From NCBI GenBank assembly GCA_011046175.1, contig DSBB01000171.1, positions 1-9,468 on the forward strand: a stretch of 9,468 bases of DNA, written 5' to 3'. Position 1 is the stretch's first letter. Each line of letters opens with the position of its first letter. This document shows, piece after piece, positions 1 through 7,620 of the stretch. The position numbers and the translations under genes are program-made. The DNA comes from Candidatus Hydrogenedentota bacterium (GTDB lineage Bacteria; Hydrogenedentota; Hydrogenedentia; Hydrogenedentales; CAITNO01). The notes beneath the pieces were generated by a model that worked only from the letters and a program-made list of their open reading frames with translations, was not told the DNA's origin and did no database searches.

Positions 1-2477
1 ATAATGCAAAACCGCGTGTTGCCGTCGCACCGCTCGCTCTCCGTCCATTCCCACACGTTGCCCGCCATGAGGTAACACCCCCAGGGGCTTCGGCCTTCCG
101 GCAACGACCGCACCGGCATGGGCGACGCGCCGGCGGGGGGACACATGGCCGCGTCGAAATCATTCCCCCAGGGCCATCGGCGTCCGTCATCGCCCTGGGC
201 GGCCCGTTGCCATTCCGCTTCCGTGGGCAGCCGCTTGCCCGCCCAGGATGCGTAAGCGCGGGCGTCGTCAAGATCAACATACACCACCGGCAAATCGGCC
301 ATGGCTTCGGGCATTTCTCCGTCCGGCCAGTGCCTCAGAAAATTGTGTGCATGTCGCGGCGCGTAACCCGTTTCCTTCAAAAACCGCTGAAAGTCGCGGT
401 TGCTCACCTGCGCCGCGTCCATGAAAAAAGGCTCCACGTCCACCTGATAATCATGCGTTACCATTCCGTCGTGGGGATGTCCCCATGTGAAGCGGCGCGC
501 GTCTGACGGGTCGGTGTCCGGGTCGGGATAACATCCGCATTCGCGCCGCGGATGTTCAATACGCATGGACGCGCCGCCGCCCGGTATCAAGACCATGCCC
601 CGGGGCGGTTTGTCATAAGCCGCGCCCGCGGTGCGCTCGACGGGTTTAAGCGCCGGCGTCACGGTTTCGGCGGCCTCCGAATCCGGCGCGTTCAGCGCGG
701 CTTGGGACGCCATCAACTCGTCCACGCGCGGGTCATCGCCAAACGTTACGGCGATGCAGCCCACATCGTCAACATCGCCCCACAGCTGCACCCAGCCGAA
801 CTCGGTCATATCCCATCGCATCATTTGGCCGCGCCAAAGATCGCGCACCTGCATGTCATCCGCCCGCACATGGGGAGGCAGTTGCCAACGAATCAATATG
901 CCGTATTTTATCGGTTCGCCCATGTTCCGCAGCGTAAACAGGGTGGTTGGCGCGCCGGGCCAACGGTGAATATACAAGTCGTCATCCTGGGAAGGATAGA
1001 AAGGGTCCCACAGTTCGGAGGTGAATTGCTTTTGGAAGACGCGCAGAATGGCGGCGGCGCGTTTCCAGAGCAGCGCGTCCTCCGACGCGCATGGATTGCG
1101 CGTCCCAAAAATATTTTCCCAAAGCAACATGCCCGTTCCGTTAAAGAAGGCCGTGTTCATCTCCCACTGATGACGCGCGTCCCAACGTCGCGTGTAATGC
1201 AGGGTATGCCGGGGCTCCAGCCATTTCAGCAGCGGCATGCCCGGCGGCGTCGGATCATGCGCCCATTGCGCCCATGAAGCGCTGCACAGGCCGAGTTGCT
1301 CCACCGTCGGACATAACTCAGGAACCAAGACAATGCCGCTGTTAAGCGCGTCCACAGCCTTTCGCATTGCTTCGGTGGCGCCGCTCAACGTGTCCAGAAG
1401 CACGCCGTCCGCGCCGAGGTCCCGCAGCATAACCGCCATCATTTCTTCATCGGAAACAGCTTCGCGGCGCGTCGCCTTGTCCCAGGGCAGGTACGGAATC
1501 AACACGCGCACGCCTTGTTCCTGAAATTCCCTGCACACCTCGCGCACGCCGTCCATCCCGCCGGGCATATCCCTGAAAAAATCGAACTGATTCCGGGCGT
1601 CCACGCCGATACGCGGATAGGCGGGCCAAAGAAGCACGGCATCCACACCGCCGAAACGCGCCGCCTTGTCCGTCAGGAACCTGTTTACCTGATAGCCTTG
1701 GACCGGATCGTAAAAGCTGCGGTCGTATACGAACACAAAATAATGGGTGAATGCGGACGCCGCCCACGCGAGGTCCTCGCGTTCGTATATGCCGCGGCAA
1801 AGCGGCTCACCTTCATGTTCGCTCAATGCCCGTTTCACAGCCGCCATGCGTTCCGTATCCTCGACGCCCAAAACGCAACCCGACACTTCCAGCCGCATCG
1901 GTTCTCCGGTTTGTTTCACGCGAATAACCGGTCGCGGCGCCGCGCCCCGCGCCGTTGTTGCGGGCACGATAACGGTGGCCTCCACCTCATGCCGCTTGCC
2001 GTCTCCGGGAACCGTCATGACGGCGCTTTCGACGGGAACCTGGCCACGTGGCCCCGAATTCGCAAAGAATACTTGCAACGTGGCGCTTTCACCGTCAATC
2101 ACGCGCGCTTGGAGCGACACGTAAAGAGCGTCTCCGGGAAGAAGCCCCAGCGCCTCCGTCAAAAAATCAGACGGGCACATCCATGCGTCTTCCTGTTCCC
2201 CGTTCATGATGAGAATTTGCCCGCGCCCCGCCCGGATGTGTTCGCGAAAGGCATGAACGTCCCGCAGCCATTCCTCCCGGTACACGCCCGGCCCCGGACC
2301 GACAATAAACCATTCGTTCATTGAAAGCGTGGGGCCGTGCCCGAGACCCCAGGAGCACCCCGCGCCGACTTCAAAAATATTGGGGCTGAAAATCGGCTGT
2401 TCATGCGGCGCATCCATGGCGACTGCTCCCATAGCACATACTGCGGTGATTTGTATTAAGACGCTGTTTATGTTCAA
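1..2477 (-). CDS. Secreted glycosidase-like TIM barrel fused to FGE/SUMF1-type domain (3' end beyond window)
   Basis: An open frame of about 825 codons runs off the left edge. The preferred start is TTG at 2477, with GGAAG seven bases upstream. It yields a hydrophobic leader ending AVA before MDAPHEQ, which looks like a signal peptidase I site, although it lacks N-terminal Lys/Arg. ATG codons at 2432 and 2417 would delete most of the leader. Residues ~30-220 are beta-rich and unassigned. Residues ~240-480 read as alternating strands and helices of a glycosidase-like TIM barrel (LLWPAYPR near W284, GVLLDT with D362, VPEL with E387); D362 and E387 are only candidate catalytic acids. From ~residue 626 (GMVLIPGG) a formylglycine-generating-enzyme/SUMF1-type domain begins, with FFMDAAQVSNRDF, LPTEAEW (750-756) and GNVWEW (807-811). 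The C-terminal part, where true FGEs carry their catalytic cysteines, is outside the window, so this domain may be a binding module. The glycosidase family is not recognised. It is likely exported and acts on glycans (inference). Confidence 0.8.
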   Translation of the reverse strand, partial: MNINSVLIQITAVCAMGAVAMDAPHEQPIFSPNIFEVGAGCSWGLGHGPTLSMNEWFIVGPGPGVYREEWLRDVHAFREHIRAGRGQILIMNGEQEDAWMCPSDFLTEALGLLPGDALYVSLQARVIDGESATLQVFFANSGPRGQVPVESAVMTVPGDGKRHEVEATVIVPATTARGAAPRPVIRVKQTGEPMRLEVSGCVLGVEDTERMAAVKRALSEHEGEPLCRGIYEREDLAWAASAFTHYFVFVYDRSFYDPVQGYQVNRFLTDKAARFGGVDAVLLWPAYPRIGVDARNQFDFFRDMPGGMDGVREVCREFQEQGVRVLIPYLPWDKATRREAVSDEEMMAVMLRDLGADGVLLDTLSGATEAMRKAVDALNSGIVLVPELCPTVEQLGLCSASWAQWAHDPTPPGMPLLKWLEPRHTLHYTRRWDARHQWEMNTAFFNGTGMLLWENIFGTRNPCASEDALLWKRAAAILRVFQKQFTSELWDPFYPSQDDDLYIHRWPGAPTTLFTLRNMGEPIKYGILIRWQLPPHVRADDMQVRDLWRGQMMRWDMTEFGWVQLWGDVDDVGCIAVTFGDDPRVDELMASQAALNAPDSEAAETVTPALKPVERTAGAAYDKPPRGMVLIPGGGASMRIEHPRRECGCYPDPDTDPSDARRFTWGHPHDGMVTHDYQVDVEPFFMDAAQVSNRDFQRFLKETGYAPRHAHNFLRHWPDGEMPEAMADLPVVYVDLDDARAYASWAGKRLPTEAEWQRAAQGDDGRRWPWGNDFDAAMCPPAGASPMPVRSLPEGRSPWGCYLMAGNVWEWTESERCDGNTRFCI

Positions 2478-2484
2478 AGCGATG

Positions 2485-2489
2485 CTTCC
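2485..2489 (-). promoter_or_regulatory. Shine-Dalgarno GGAAG supporting a TTG start
   Basis: On the minus strand GGAAG is followed by seven bases (CATCGCT) and then TTG at 2477. No comparable purine run sits at a good distance before the downstream ATGs at 2432 or 2417. It therefore favours the TTG start, which also supplies the signal peptide. Confidence 0.5.
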
Positions 2490-2574
2490 GACTTATTGCA
2501 GGTAATATTCAAAATGCCTTCCGTCCCGAACGCTTGTCCGCCCCGTACAAAACCAAACACACCCATACCGGATT

Positions 2575-2614
2575 AACCCGGATATTTCACCGGGTTTCGT
2601 CGCGAGCCTGCGAC
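2575..2614 (-). terminator. Two adjacent stem-loops after the bsh operon (possible terminator or attenuator)
   Basis: Reading the minus strand, a 5-bp stem (GTCGC/GCGAC, 6-nt loop, 2614-2599) is followed by a 7-bp stem (AACCCGG/CCGGGTT, 8-nt loop, 2596-2575). They lie about 50-90 bases after the stop of the zinc-ribbon gene and about 100 bases before the next start. There is no T-run after either stem, so they do not form a standard intrinsic terminator. The rest of the 188-bp gap holds no other convincing signal. Confidence 0.3.
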
Positions 2615-2665
2615 CCATATTATGGCCGGTTGTATTTCATTTTCGTTGCCGAAGGTAATGTGTTG

Positions 2666-3094
2666 TTAAGCATTTGCGAGCAGCCATTGAATCACTTCAG
2701 AGAAACTTTTTACCACTTGACCGCGTCCGGACTGAAAATAAATCCCTATTTGCGCGATGAGCGACGAGGCCACCGCGAATTGGCCTATCGCCCAGACGCC
2801 CACGGCCAGTTGACTGACGCTGACAATACCCACGCCGACCTGTGCGATGGTCACGGCGCCCGCGGCGAATTGACCAATCGCGATTACGCCACGCGCCACC
2901 ACGGGCAGCCTGTTCGGGCGATACTTGAAAGAGATATGCAACAGGGGCAGGTTCCCGATGGCAGCCTTGGATTTGTATTCCCAGCCCCAGCCGTTCCAGT
3001 TCGGGTTGGCCGGGCGCGGCGCGCCGCAATTCGGACATATCGGCGCATTTTCCGACACTTCATGTTGACATTCTCTGCATGGCGTCATATCCAT
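2666..3094 (-). CDS. Zinc-ribbon protein with five 10-residue Gly/Gln hydrophobic repeats
   Basis: This is a 142-residue hypothetical protein. An N-terminal zinc ribbon has C6-x2-C9 and C20-x2-C23. A Trp-rich linker (WNGWGWEYKSK, ~33-43) follows, and then residues 68-117 form five tandem ten-residue repeats with Gln at 75, 85, 95, 105 and 115 (for example VGVWAIGQFA). The pattern is close to x-G-x-x-x-[IV]-[GAS]-Q-[hydrophobic]-[AG] and ends in a short helix-like tail. Similar zinc-ribbon plus GxxAIG-repeat proteins are, to my recollection, common and uncharacterised in bacteria. The repeats could form a solenoid or lie in the membrane; neither is shown. ATG at 3094 is preferred because AGGA lies seven bases upstream; TTG at 3112 and ATG at 3088 are alternatives. 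It begins only 24 bases after the bshB stop, so it is probably the last gene of that operon. Its job is unknown. Confidence 0.75.
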   Translation of the reverse strand: MDMTPCRECQHEVSENAPICPNCGAPRPANPNWNGWGWEYKSKAAIGNLPLLHISFKYRPNRLPVVARGVIAIGQFAAGAVTIAQVGVGIVSVSQLAVGVWAIGQFAVASSLIAQIGIYFQSGRGQVVKSFSEVIQWLLANA

Positions 3095-3118
3095 GAACCT
3101 TTCCTGCGGCAAAGCGCA

Positions 3119-3841
3119 TTATAACCCGGGAAGGGTGGCCAGCGGCAACGGCGCGTCTGTGTACAGCGGCTCTCCGTGTTCCACGCCGATACGCCCCCCC
3201 CAGTACCGCGCGCGCGTTTCGATGCCTTCCCAGAATTGCTTGGAAGATATATGCGTGGCCGGCCCGGGGTAGCCGGGGTTGTGAAACTGGGACTGGTATG
3301 CCCGCAACGCCGCCATTTTTGTGTCGAATACGTCGGAAATATCCACCACGCACGGCGGCGCGCCCGCCAGTTCGGCGTAGGGGTAGAAATAATACATGCG
3401 GGGCGCGCGATAGGGCGGTTGTCCCGTCTCAATGCGCTCAAGCCCGGAGTAATAATTTGCCTCGCGGCTCAACGCATGCGCGGCGGAATGATCGGGATGC
3501 CGGTCCGGCGCCATAAGCGCGCAAATTACCGACGGCCGGTATTTGCGGATAAACGGAATAATGGCGCGTTGTTGTTCGGTGGTGTTGGCAAGGCGGCTGT
3601 CCGGCAAATCCGCGGCTTCCCGCGCGTGTATACCCATAACGTCGGCGGCGGCCAACGCCTCACGCTCCCGTTGTCCCGCGTCGCCCCTGCTGCCCATTTC
3701 GCCACGCGTCAGGTCAAGAACCGCCACGCGTTTTCCCTGCCGCGCCAGTTTGATTAACAATCCGCCGCAGGCAAGCTCCACATCATCAGGATGCGCGCCA
3801 ATGGCCAGCACATCCACCGTTTCCCCTGTGTCGTTGCTCAC
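3119..3841 (-). CDS. bshB: Bacillithiol biosynthesis deacetylase BshB (LmbE-like zinc hydrolase)
   Basis: This cytoplasmic zinc-dependent amidase removes the acetyl group from GlcNAc-malate to give GlcN-malate, the second step of bacillithiol synthesis. The 240-residue length fits the PIG-L/LmbE family. Visible motifs are AHPDD (16-20, zinc ligands H17 and D20, general base D19), TRGEMGSRG (45-53), PDRHPDH (112-118, third zinc ligand H118) and, near the C-terminus, RYWGGRIGVEHGEP (212-225). TRGE(M/L)G(S/T)RG and the C-terminal block are typical of the BshB1 type rather than of general LmbE deacetylases. The start is GTG at 3841, overlapping the bshC stop as GTGA, with AGGAG eight bases upstream. 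The overlap implies translational coupling to bshC. No internal break is seen. The alternative is a related GlcNAc-conjugate deacetylase such as an Mca-like amidase, but adjacency to bshC argues for bacillithiol. Confidence 0.93.
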   Translation of the reverse strand: MSNDTGETVDVLAIGAHPDDVELACGGLLIKLARQGKRVAVLDLTRGEMGSRGDAGQREREALAAADVMGIHAREAADLPDSRLANTTEQQRAIIPFIRKYRPSVICALMAPDRHPDHSAAHALSREANYYSGLERIETGQPPYRAPRMYYFYPYAELAGAPPCVVDISDVFDTKMAALRAYQSQFHNPGYPGPATHISSKQFWEGIETRARYWGGRIGVEHGEPLYTDAPLPLATLPGL

Positions 3842-5394
3842 AATTCCATCTCCTGTATCTCAAAACATTCCGCATCAAGTTCCGTTATCATCCGCTTAAT
3901 CAACGGCCGGCCATGTTCAAACAGAAAACTGAACACAGAAATTACGCGCTCCTGAGGCTTGTTCAACGGCGCGATAACGGCGCGCAAACGCCCTATTCTC
4001 GCCTCGATAACGCGCCGTTTTTCAGTGTCGGCGTATAACAACCGTCGCTCAAGTTTATCCAGTTCGGCCAGCACGTTGCGCTCGAACCGTTCCGCCGCCC
4101 GCCCGGCTTCGCGCGCAATGCTTTCGTCTTTCATATCGCGCGCCATTTCCTCAAGCGCATCCGCAACAATGGCTCGATGGCGTTGAAACGTTTTTAATGC
4201 CGCGTTGTCTGCGTCGGCTTGTAGCGCCCGGGCAAGCAAATCGTCATTATTCATAATCATAGCCGGGCTTAACCCGTAACGTCGCAGCAACTGATTTGTC
4301 TTTATGGTGTTGATAACGCACCGGATGCGCGGATAAACAACCGGCATCGGCGTTTCATAAAAATCAAAAAGCGGCTTCAGTTGCGCCCAGTAAGCAACCT
4401 CGCCCGGCCCCGCCGCGTAAGCGACGACGGGAAATAATTGTTGCTGAACAACCGGGCGCAATGCAACATTGGGCGAAAACAGCCCCGGCGCATGGTCGAG
4501 ACGCGCCAGCATTTCGTCCGGCGTCAGCGCCCCGCGGATTCCGGCAATATGGAACCGGTTGTCCTTAAAAAGAACGTTGCGGCGCCGATCATCTTGTTCC
4601 ACAAAAAAATTACAGGCGTTTTCGCGCCGCCGGATCAGCGCCTTGTAACCAAGCGATTCAAGGAACTCCGCCTGTTGTATCAATAATTGCGTGCAGGCAA
4701 GGGGATGCGTAATTTCCCGTTTTATCACAGACGCTGCGGCGGTGCGAACGGCGGGGTCCCATGACGGCAGCATGAGCAGGCGCGTATCAGCGAACAACCG
4801 CGCCATGAGCCGGACAAACCAATCCGCCGGCGAAGTCGCCGCGTCCGCGGTTTCATGGAGAACCCCTTGGATTTCCGCTGCGTATTCGCCGCCGCGGCAC
4901 GCCGTCGCCGCCGCATCAATAAAGGCATGAATCTGTTTATCCAGTGGGACACGATACATGGGCATGTCCGATATGTCCCCATTTTGCGGCGTGTAGGTCT
5001 GCGAGAGTATCTCGCTTCGCTTTGTCAGAAAATGGGCGTTTCGCACCTCTTCAAAGTCATGATCGTCGCCTGCCGCCCAGAAGACGGGGACACACGGCGT
5101 CCCCAACGCCTGAAAACGTTCCGCCAGTTTAATCGCCGTAATCGCTTTATAGACCGTGTACAGGGGACCGGTGAACAGACCCGTCTGCTGCCCCGTGGCA
5201 ACCACCAACTCGTCGCCCGCAACCGCCGCCTTCGATACGCCGAGATAATGCTGTGTTCTGTTGATTGCCGATACGACGCCGTTCTTCCATGCGCCGGTGG
5301 GCGCCGTTTTGTTGAAGAGCGCTTCCGGCGCGCTGGAAAACAAGGCGGTCACGTCCGGATCACCCTGAATGTATGCTTCATAAAGTGGATTCAT
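3838..5394 (-). CDS. bshC: Bacillithiol synthase BshC (putative cysteine ligase)
   Basis: BshC is credited with adding cysteine to GlcN-malate, the last step of bacillithiol synthesis in the cytoplasm. The 518 residues are close to the family's usual ~540. Family blocks are visible in order: TGQQTGLFTGPLYT (67-80), VFWAAGDDHDFEEV (104-117), a central nucleotidyltransferase-like core, a charged coiled-coil-like stretch (~405-470) and the C-terminal PLNKPQERV (476-484). The ATG at 5394 overlaps the methyltransferase stop (TAATG). The nearest purine-rich GGGAG is about 13 bases upstream, so translation is probably coupled to the preceding gene. The 3' end overlaps bshB by four bases. bshA, the glycosyltransferase for the first step, is not in the window and must lie elsewhere if the pathway is complete. 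Confidence 0.95.
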   Translation of the reverse strand: MNPLYEAYIQGDPDVTALFSSAPEALFNKTAPTGAWKNGVVSAINRTQHYLGVSKAAVAGDELVVATGQQTGLFTGPLYTVYKAITAIKLAERFQALGTPCVPVFWAAGDDHDFEEVRNAHFLTKRSEILSQTYTPQNGDISDMPMYRVPLDKQIHAFIDAAATACRGGEYAAEIQGVLHETADAATSPADWFVRLMARLFADTRLLMLPSWDPAVRTAAASVIKREITHPLACTQLLIQQAEFLESLGYKALIRRRENACNFFVEQDDRRRNVLFKDNRFHIAGIRGALTPDEMLARLDHAPGLFSPNVALRPVVQQQLFPVVAYAAGPGEVAYWAQLKPLFDFYETPMPVVYPRIRCVINTIKTNQLLRRYGLSPAMIMNNDDLLARALQADADNAALKTFQRHRAIVADALEEMARDMKDESIAREAGRAAERFERNVLAELDKLERRLLYADTEKRRVIEARIGRLRAVIAPLNKPQERVISVFSFLFEHGRPLIKRMITELDAECFEIQEMEL

Positions 5395-6164
5395 TACGTC
5401 GTTTTCGCTCCCGTAAGAATCATCCGCGCCGCATCTTCTTCATATACGCTCCCGGTGTAATCCCCCCATGCCGCTTCCACGCGCAGCCCCGCGTCTTTCA
5501 ATAATGCCGTCAGCTCTTCCAAGGTATACAACCGCACCGATTCCGTTGTCGTACCCAGCGGGATGCCGTCCCGTTCCACAGTTATCTTCTTATTCACCCG
5601 TTTCGCCCGCCAATCAATCCAGCGGCGCTCGTAAATGATATAACCCTGTGATTCCCGGCGCGATTCAGGCTCGAGACGCCGGTCAAGACTCAACGGGTTC
5701 AGATAATCCATGAAAAACCGTCCCGCCGGTTTTAGAATACGCGCCATATTGACCGCTGCGGCGAGATTGTCGGCGTCGTTCAGGAAATAGCCGAAACTGG
5801 TGAAAAAACTGAACACAACGTCGAAACATGCCGCCAGCGGCAGCGCGCGCATATCAGCGCGAATCAACGCCGTGGCCGCGGAAAGCCGTTTGCGCGCAAG
5901 AGACAGCAGCTGCGGCGAGTAGTCCGCGCCTGTCAGCAGCGCGCCATATTGTTCCAGCGTTACCAGATGGCGTCCGGCGCCGCAACATAAATCCAATGCC
6001 CGATGGCCCCCGGCAAGCCCGGTTGTCGCAGCCGCGAAGACGGCTTCCGGAGCCGCCGCGTCAACCGTGCGGTGGGCATAAACCACGGGATACAGATCGC
6101 CGAACGCATCGGCAAACCAGTCATCCGCTATGCGTTCCTTGCGATGCGATGTGTTCGTGTCCAC
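5394..6164 (-). CDS. Class I SAM-dependent methyltransferase, first gene of the bsh operon (N-methyl-bacillithiol candidate)
   Basis: The fold is a Rossmann-type methyltransferase: motif I ALDLCCGAGRH (56-66), the acidic end of strand 2 in GADYS (79-83), RADMRALPL (102-110), FDVVFSFFTSFGYF (114-127) and LKPAGRFFMDYLNP (144-157). GTG at 6164 is chosen (256 residues) because homologous sequence seems to begin at DDWFADAFGDLYPVVY. The frame stays open to a GTG at 6266, but that stretch is Arg-rich, unlike the family, and lies upstream of a good -10 element; the Shine-Dalgarno at 6164 is weak (GGGA). The stop overlaps the bshC start by one base. In green sulfur bacteria a SAM methyltransferase (NmbA, CT1040 of Chlorobaculum tepidum, from memory) converts bacillithiol to N-methyl-bacillithiol. 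This gene's linkage to bshC/bshB makes the same role plausible, but sequence alone does not prove the substrate. Confidence 0.85.
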   Translation of the reverse strand: MDTNTSHRKERIADDWFADAFGDLYPVVYAHRTVDAAAPEAVFAAATTGLAGGHRALDLCCGAGRHLVTLEQYGALLTGADYSPQLLSLARKRLSAATALIRADMRALPLAACFDVVFSFFTSFGYFLNDADNLAAAVNMARILKPAGRFFMDYLNPLSLDRRLEPESRRESQGYIIYERRWIDWRAKRVNKKITVERDGIPLGTTTESVRLYTLEELTALLKDAGLRVEAAWGDYTGSVYEEDAARMILTGAKTT

Positions 6165-6248
6165 TTTAATTAAATCCCGTGCGCATGTTGTTAGCCGCCT
6201 CGAAAATGCCGCCCGGCCTATTCTCTCATGAATAATGCGGCGGCGCCT

Positions 6249-6257
6249 ATTGTAACA
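6249..6257 (-). promoter_or_regulatory. Possible extended -10 promoter for the methyltransferase-bsh operon
   Basis: The minus strand reads TGTTACAAT, an extended -10 (TGn followed by TACAAT, one mismatch from TATAAT). No convincing -35 is seen 17 bases upstream. Transcription would start near 6242, leaving a leader of roughly 78 bases before the GTG at 6164. It lies in the 176-bp gap after the sialidase-like gene, so the operon may have its own promoter. Confidence 0.3.
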
Positions 6258-6340
6258 CCAACGCACCCGCCCCTGTTGGGAAAACCGCAGTTGCCCAAAT
6301 CGCCGGAGAGGACCGGGGGAAAATGGTTTATGTCGCCGCG

Positions 6341-7519
6341 CTAAAATCCGAATTGTCTGCCCTGATCGCCGCGGACAATCCGTGAAATGTTGTCGGGGTC
6401 CCAGATCGTCGCGCCAACGTACCTTTCAGGCCCTGTCTTGGCATCGCTGATGTAATAGGTGGTCACCATTTTGCCATCGGGACGCTGAATGCTCCGCACA
6501 TAGCCGATGTCGCGGTCCGTGCCGTCCCAGCGCAACACAATCTGCGGCCCCCAGGTTTTGCCGTTGTCTTCGCTCAACCGCGCGCGAATGCTGAACGGAT
6601 AAGCGCGGAACCCGTAGGTGAGGCAGAGACGACCGTCATGCAGTTTGTTCAACATGGGCGGGTTGCCCTCGCCGAGATATTCGACGGGATTGGCTTCCTG
6701 AACCCATGTAACGCCGTTATCCGCGCTTCGCCATGCGGACAGCCAACGGAACGTGCCTTCCCGGCGCCGCAGCGTGGTGAACAGTTCCTCGTCGCTTATA
6801 CGCACGGTGGACGGCATGATGGCGAAACCGTCCGGCTCGGGGCCTATCTCGGATACCAGCGTCCAAGTTACGCCGCCGTCCGTGGTCCGCGCGCAGATGG
6901 GGCGGCCTTCCCGCCTGTTCTGTTTGGCGACGGTGATAAAAATGAAGGCGTCGTGCTTGCCGTTGACAATGTAATCCGTGCGCGCCGCTGTGCCGGGCGC
7001 GTCGAAACCCGGCAGGCAATAGGGACCATGCCATGTGTGACCGCGATCATAGGAATACTCGAACCGGGAAGTGCCCCCGTCAATATTGTCCATGCGAAGT
7101 GTCCACGCAAAATCCGGGCGCGTAAAGTCCACGGGCTCCTGCAATTCCATCAGCGGCGGCGGCGTTTGGCCGGGGGTTTCCGTGCCGTGCAGCGCTTTGC
7201 CGCGGGGTATGAGGAAGCCCTTCTCCGCCGGATGCTCATGCGTCCAGGTCCTGCCGCCGTCCAGACTGCGCGCCAGCCAGTGCTCTTCGGGCTTTTCGCG
7301 GTCAATATGATGGCGGGTCGCCCCCAGGTCCTTATAGTAGCCGAGGCTGTAGCCCACAACAATTTCATCGCCCCAATGCCACATGCCGTGGTTTGCCGGC
7401 CAGCCCGCAAAACGGCCGGGTTCGTAATGCACCTTGACATGCTTCGCCTCTTCCGCAATAAACAATGGTTCGCCGGGTAAAACCGCGCGCAAGGCTATCA
7501 TCATTAGTGTCGCGTACAC
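6341..7519 (-). CDS. Sialidase/BNR-repeat (Asp-box) beta-propeller protein
   Basis: This 392-residue protein has five Asp-box motifs (S/T-x-D-x-G-x-T-W): SLDGGRTW (85-92), SYDRGHTW (156-163), TTDGGVTW (212-219), SADNGVTW (265-272) and SEDNGKTW (316-323). They are spaced as in a six-bladed sialidase propeller. An N-terminal block GRFAGWPANHGMWHWGDE (35-52) resembles that of bacterial proteins usually labelled exo-alpha-sialidase. The Arg triad and Tyr/Glu nucleophile pair of true sialidases cannot be assigned with certainty, so hydrolysis of sialic acid is not established; another glycosidase or a binding role is possible. The start is GTG at 7519, fixed by a perfect AGGAGG eight bases upstream. 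The short N-terminus (MYATLMMIALRAVLPGE) is only weakly signal-peptide-like, so its location is unclear. It is probably transcribed alone. Confidence 0.88.
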   Translation of the reverse strand: MYATLMMIALRAVLPGEPLFIAEEAKHVKVHYEPGRFAGWPANHGMWHWGDEIVVGYSLGYYKDLGATRHHIDREKPEEHWLARSLDGGRTWTHEHPAEKGFLIPRGKALHGTETPGQTPPPLMELQEPVDFTRPDFAWTLRMDNIDGGTSRFEYSYDRGHTWHGPYCLPGFDAPGTAARTDYIVNGKHDAFIFITVAKQNRREGRPICARTTDGGVTWTLVSEIGPEPDGFAIMPSTVRISDEELFTTLRRREGTFRWLSAWRSADNGVTWVQEANPVEYLGEGNPPMLNKLHDGRLCLTYGFRAYPFSIRARLSEDNGKTWGPQIVLRWDGTDRDIGYVRSIQRPDGKMVTTYYISDAKTGPERYVGATIWDPDNISRIVRGDQGRQFGF

Positions 7520-7527
7520 GTGTATTT

Positions 7528-7533
7528 CCTCCT
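7528..7533 (-). promoter_or_regulatory. Perfect Shine-Dalgarno AGGAGG deciding the GTG start at 7519
   Basis: AGGAGG on the minus strand is separated by eight bases (AAATACAC) from GTG at 7519. The in-frame ATGs at 7504 and 7501 would be too far away, so GTG is the start. Confidence 0.8.
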
Positions 7534-7557
7534 GTATAGGCGCTTAAGACCGGTTGG

Positions 7558-7575
7558 CTGACAATTTTTTGTCAG
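7558..7575. promoter_or_regulatory. Dyad CTGACAA-tttt-TTGTCAG upstream of the sialidase-like gene
   Basis: A perfect 7-bp inverted repeat with a 4-bp centre lies 39 bases before the GTG start, just upstream of the Shine-Dalgarno. Its size suits a dimeric regulator's operator (TGACA-N6-TGTCA core) or a leader hairpin. No regulator gene is in the window, so the assignment is an inference. Confidence 0.35.
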
Positions 7576-7620
7576 TTTGCCGCATGTTGTTCATACAATT
7601 GTGTTTGTTAGCATAAAGAA

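Noticed and set aside
552..1277. Plus-strand open frame of 241 codons
   Set aside because: It is antisense to the continuous 825-codon minus-strand gene, which has recognisable domains; the plus frame is Arg/His-rich with no family motifs.
1515..2324. Plus-strand open frame of 269 codons
   Set aside because: It is a shadow of the same minus-strand gene, with no motifs and no Shine-Dalgarno worth noting.
2534..3124. Plus-strand open frame of 196 codons
   Set aside because: It lies opposite the zinc-ribbon gene, whose Cys motif and exact ten-residue repeats make the minus frame the real one.
6165..6266. Upstream extension of the methyltransferase to GTG at 6266
   Set aside because: The added 34 residues are Arg-rich and unlike the family's N-terminus, and a better -10 element lies downstream of that GTG.
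6638..7480. Plus-strand open frame of 280 codons
   Set aside because: It is antisense to the Asp-box protein, which has five intact motifs and a perfect Shine-Dalgarno.
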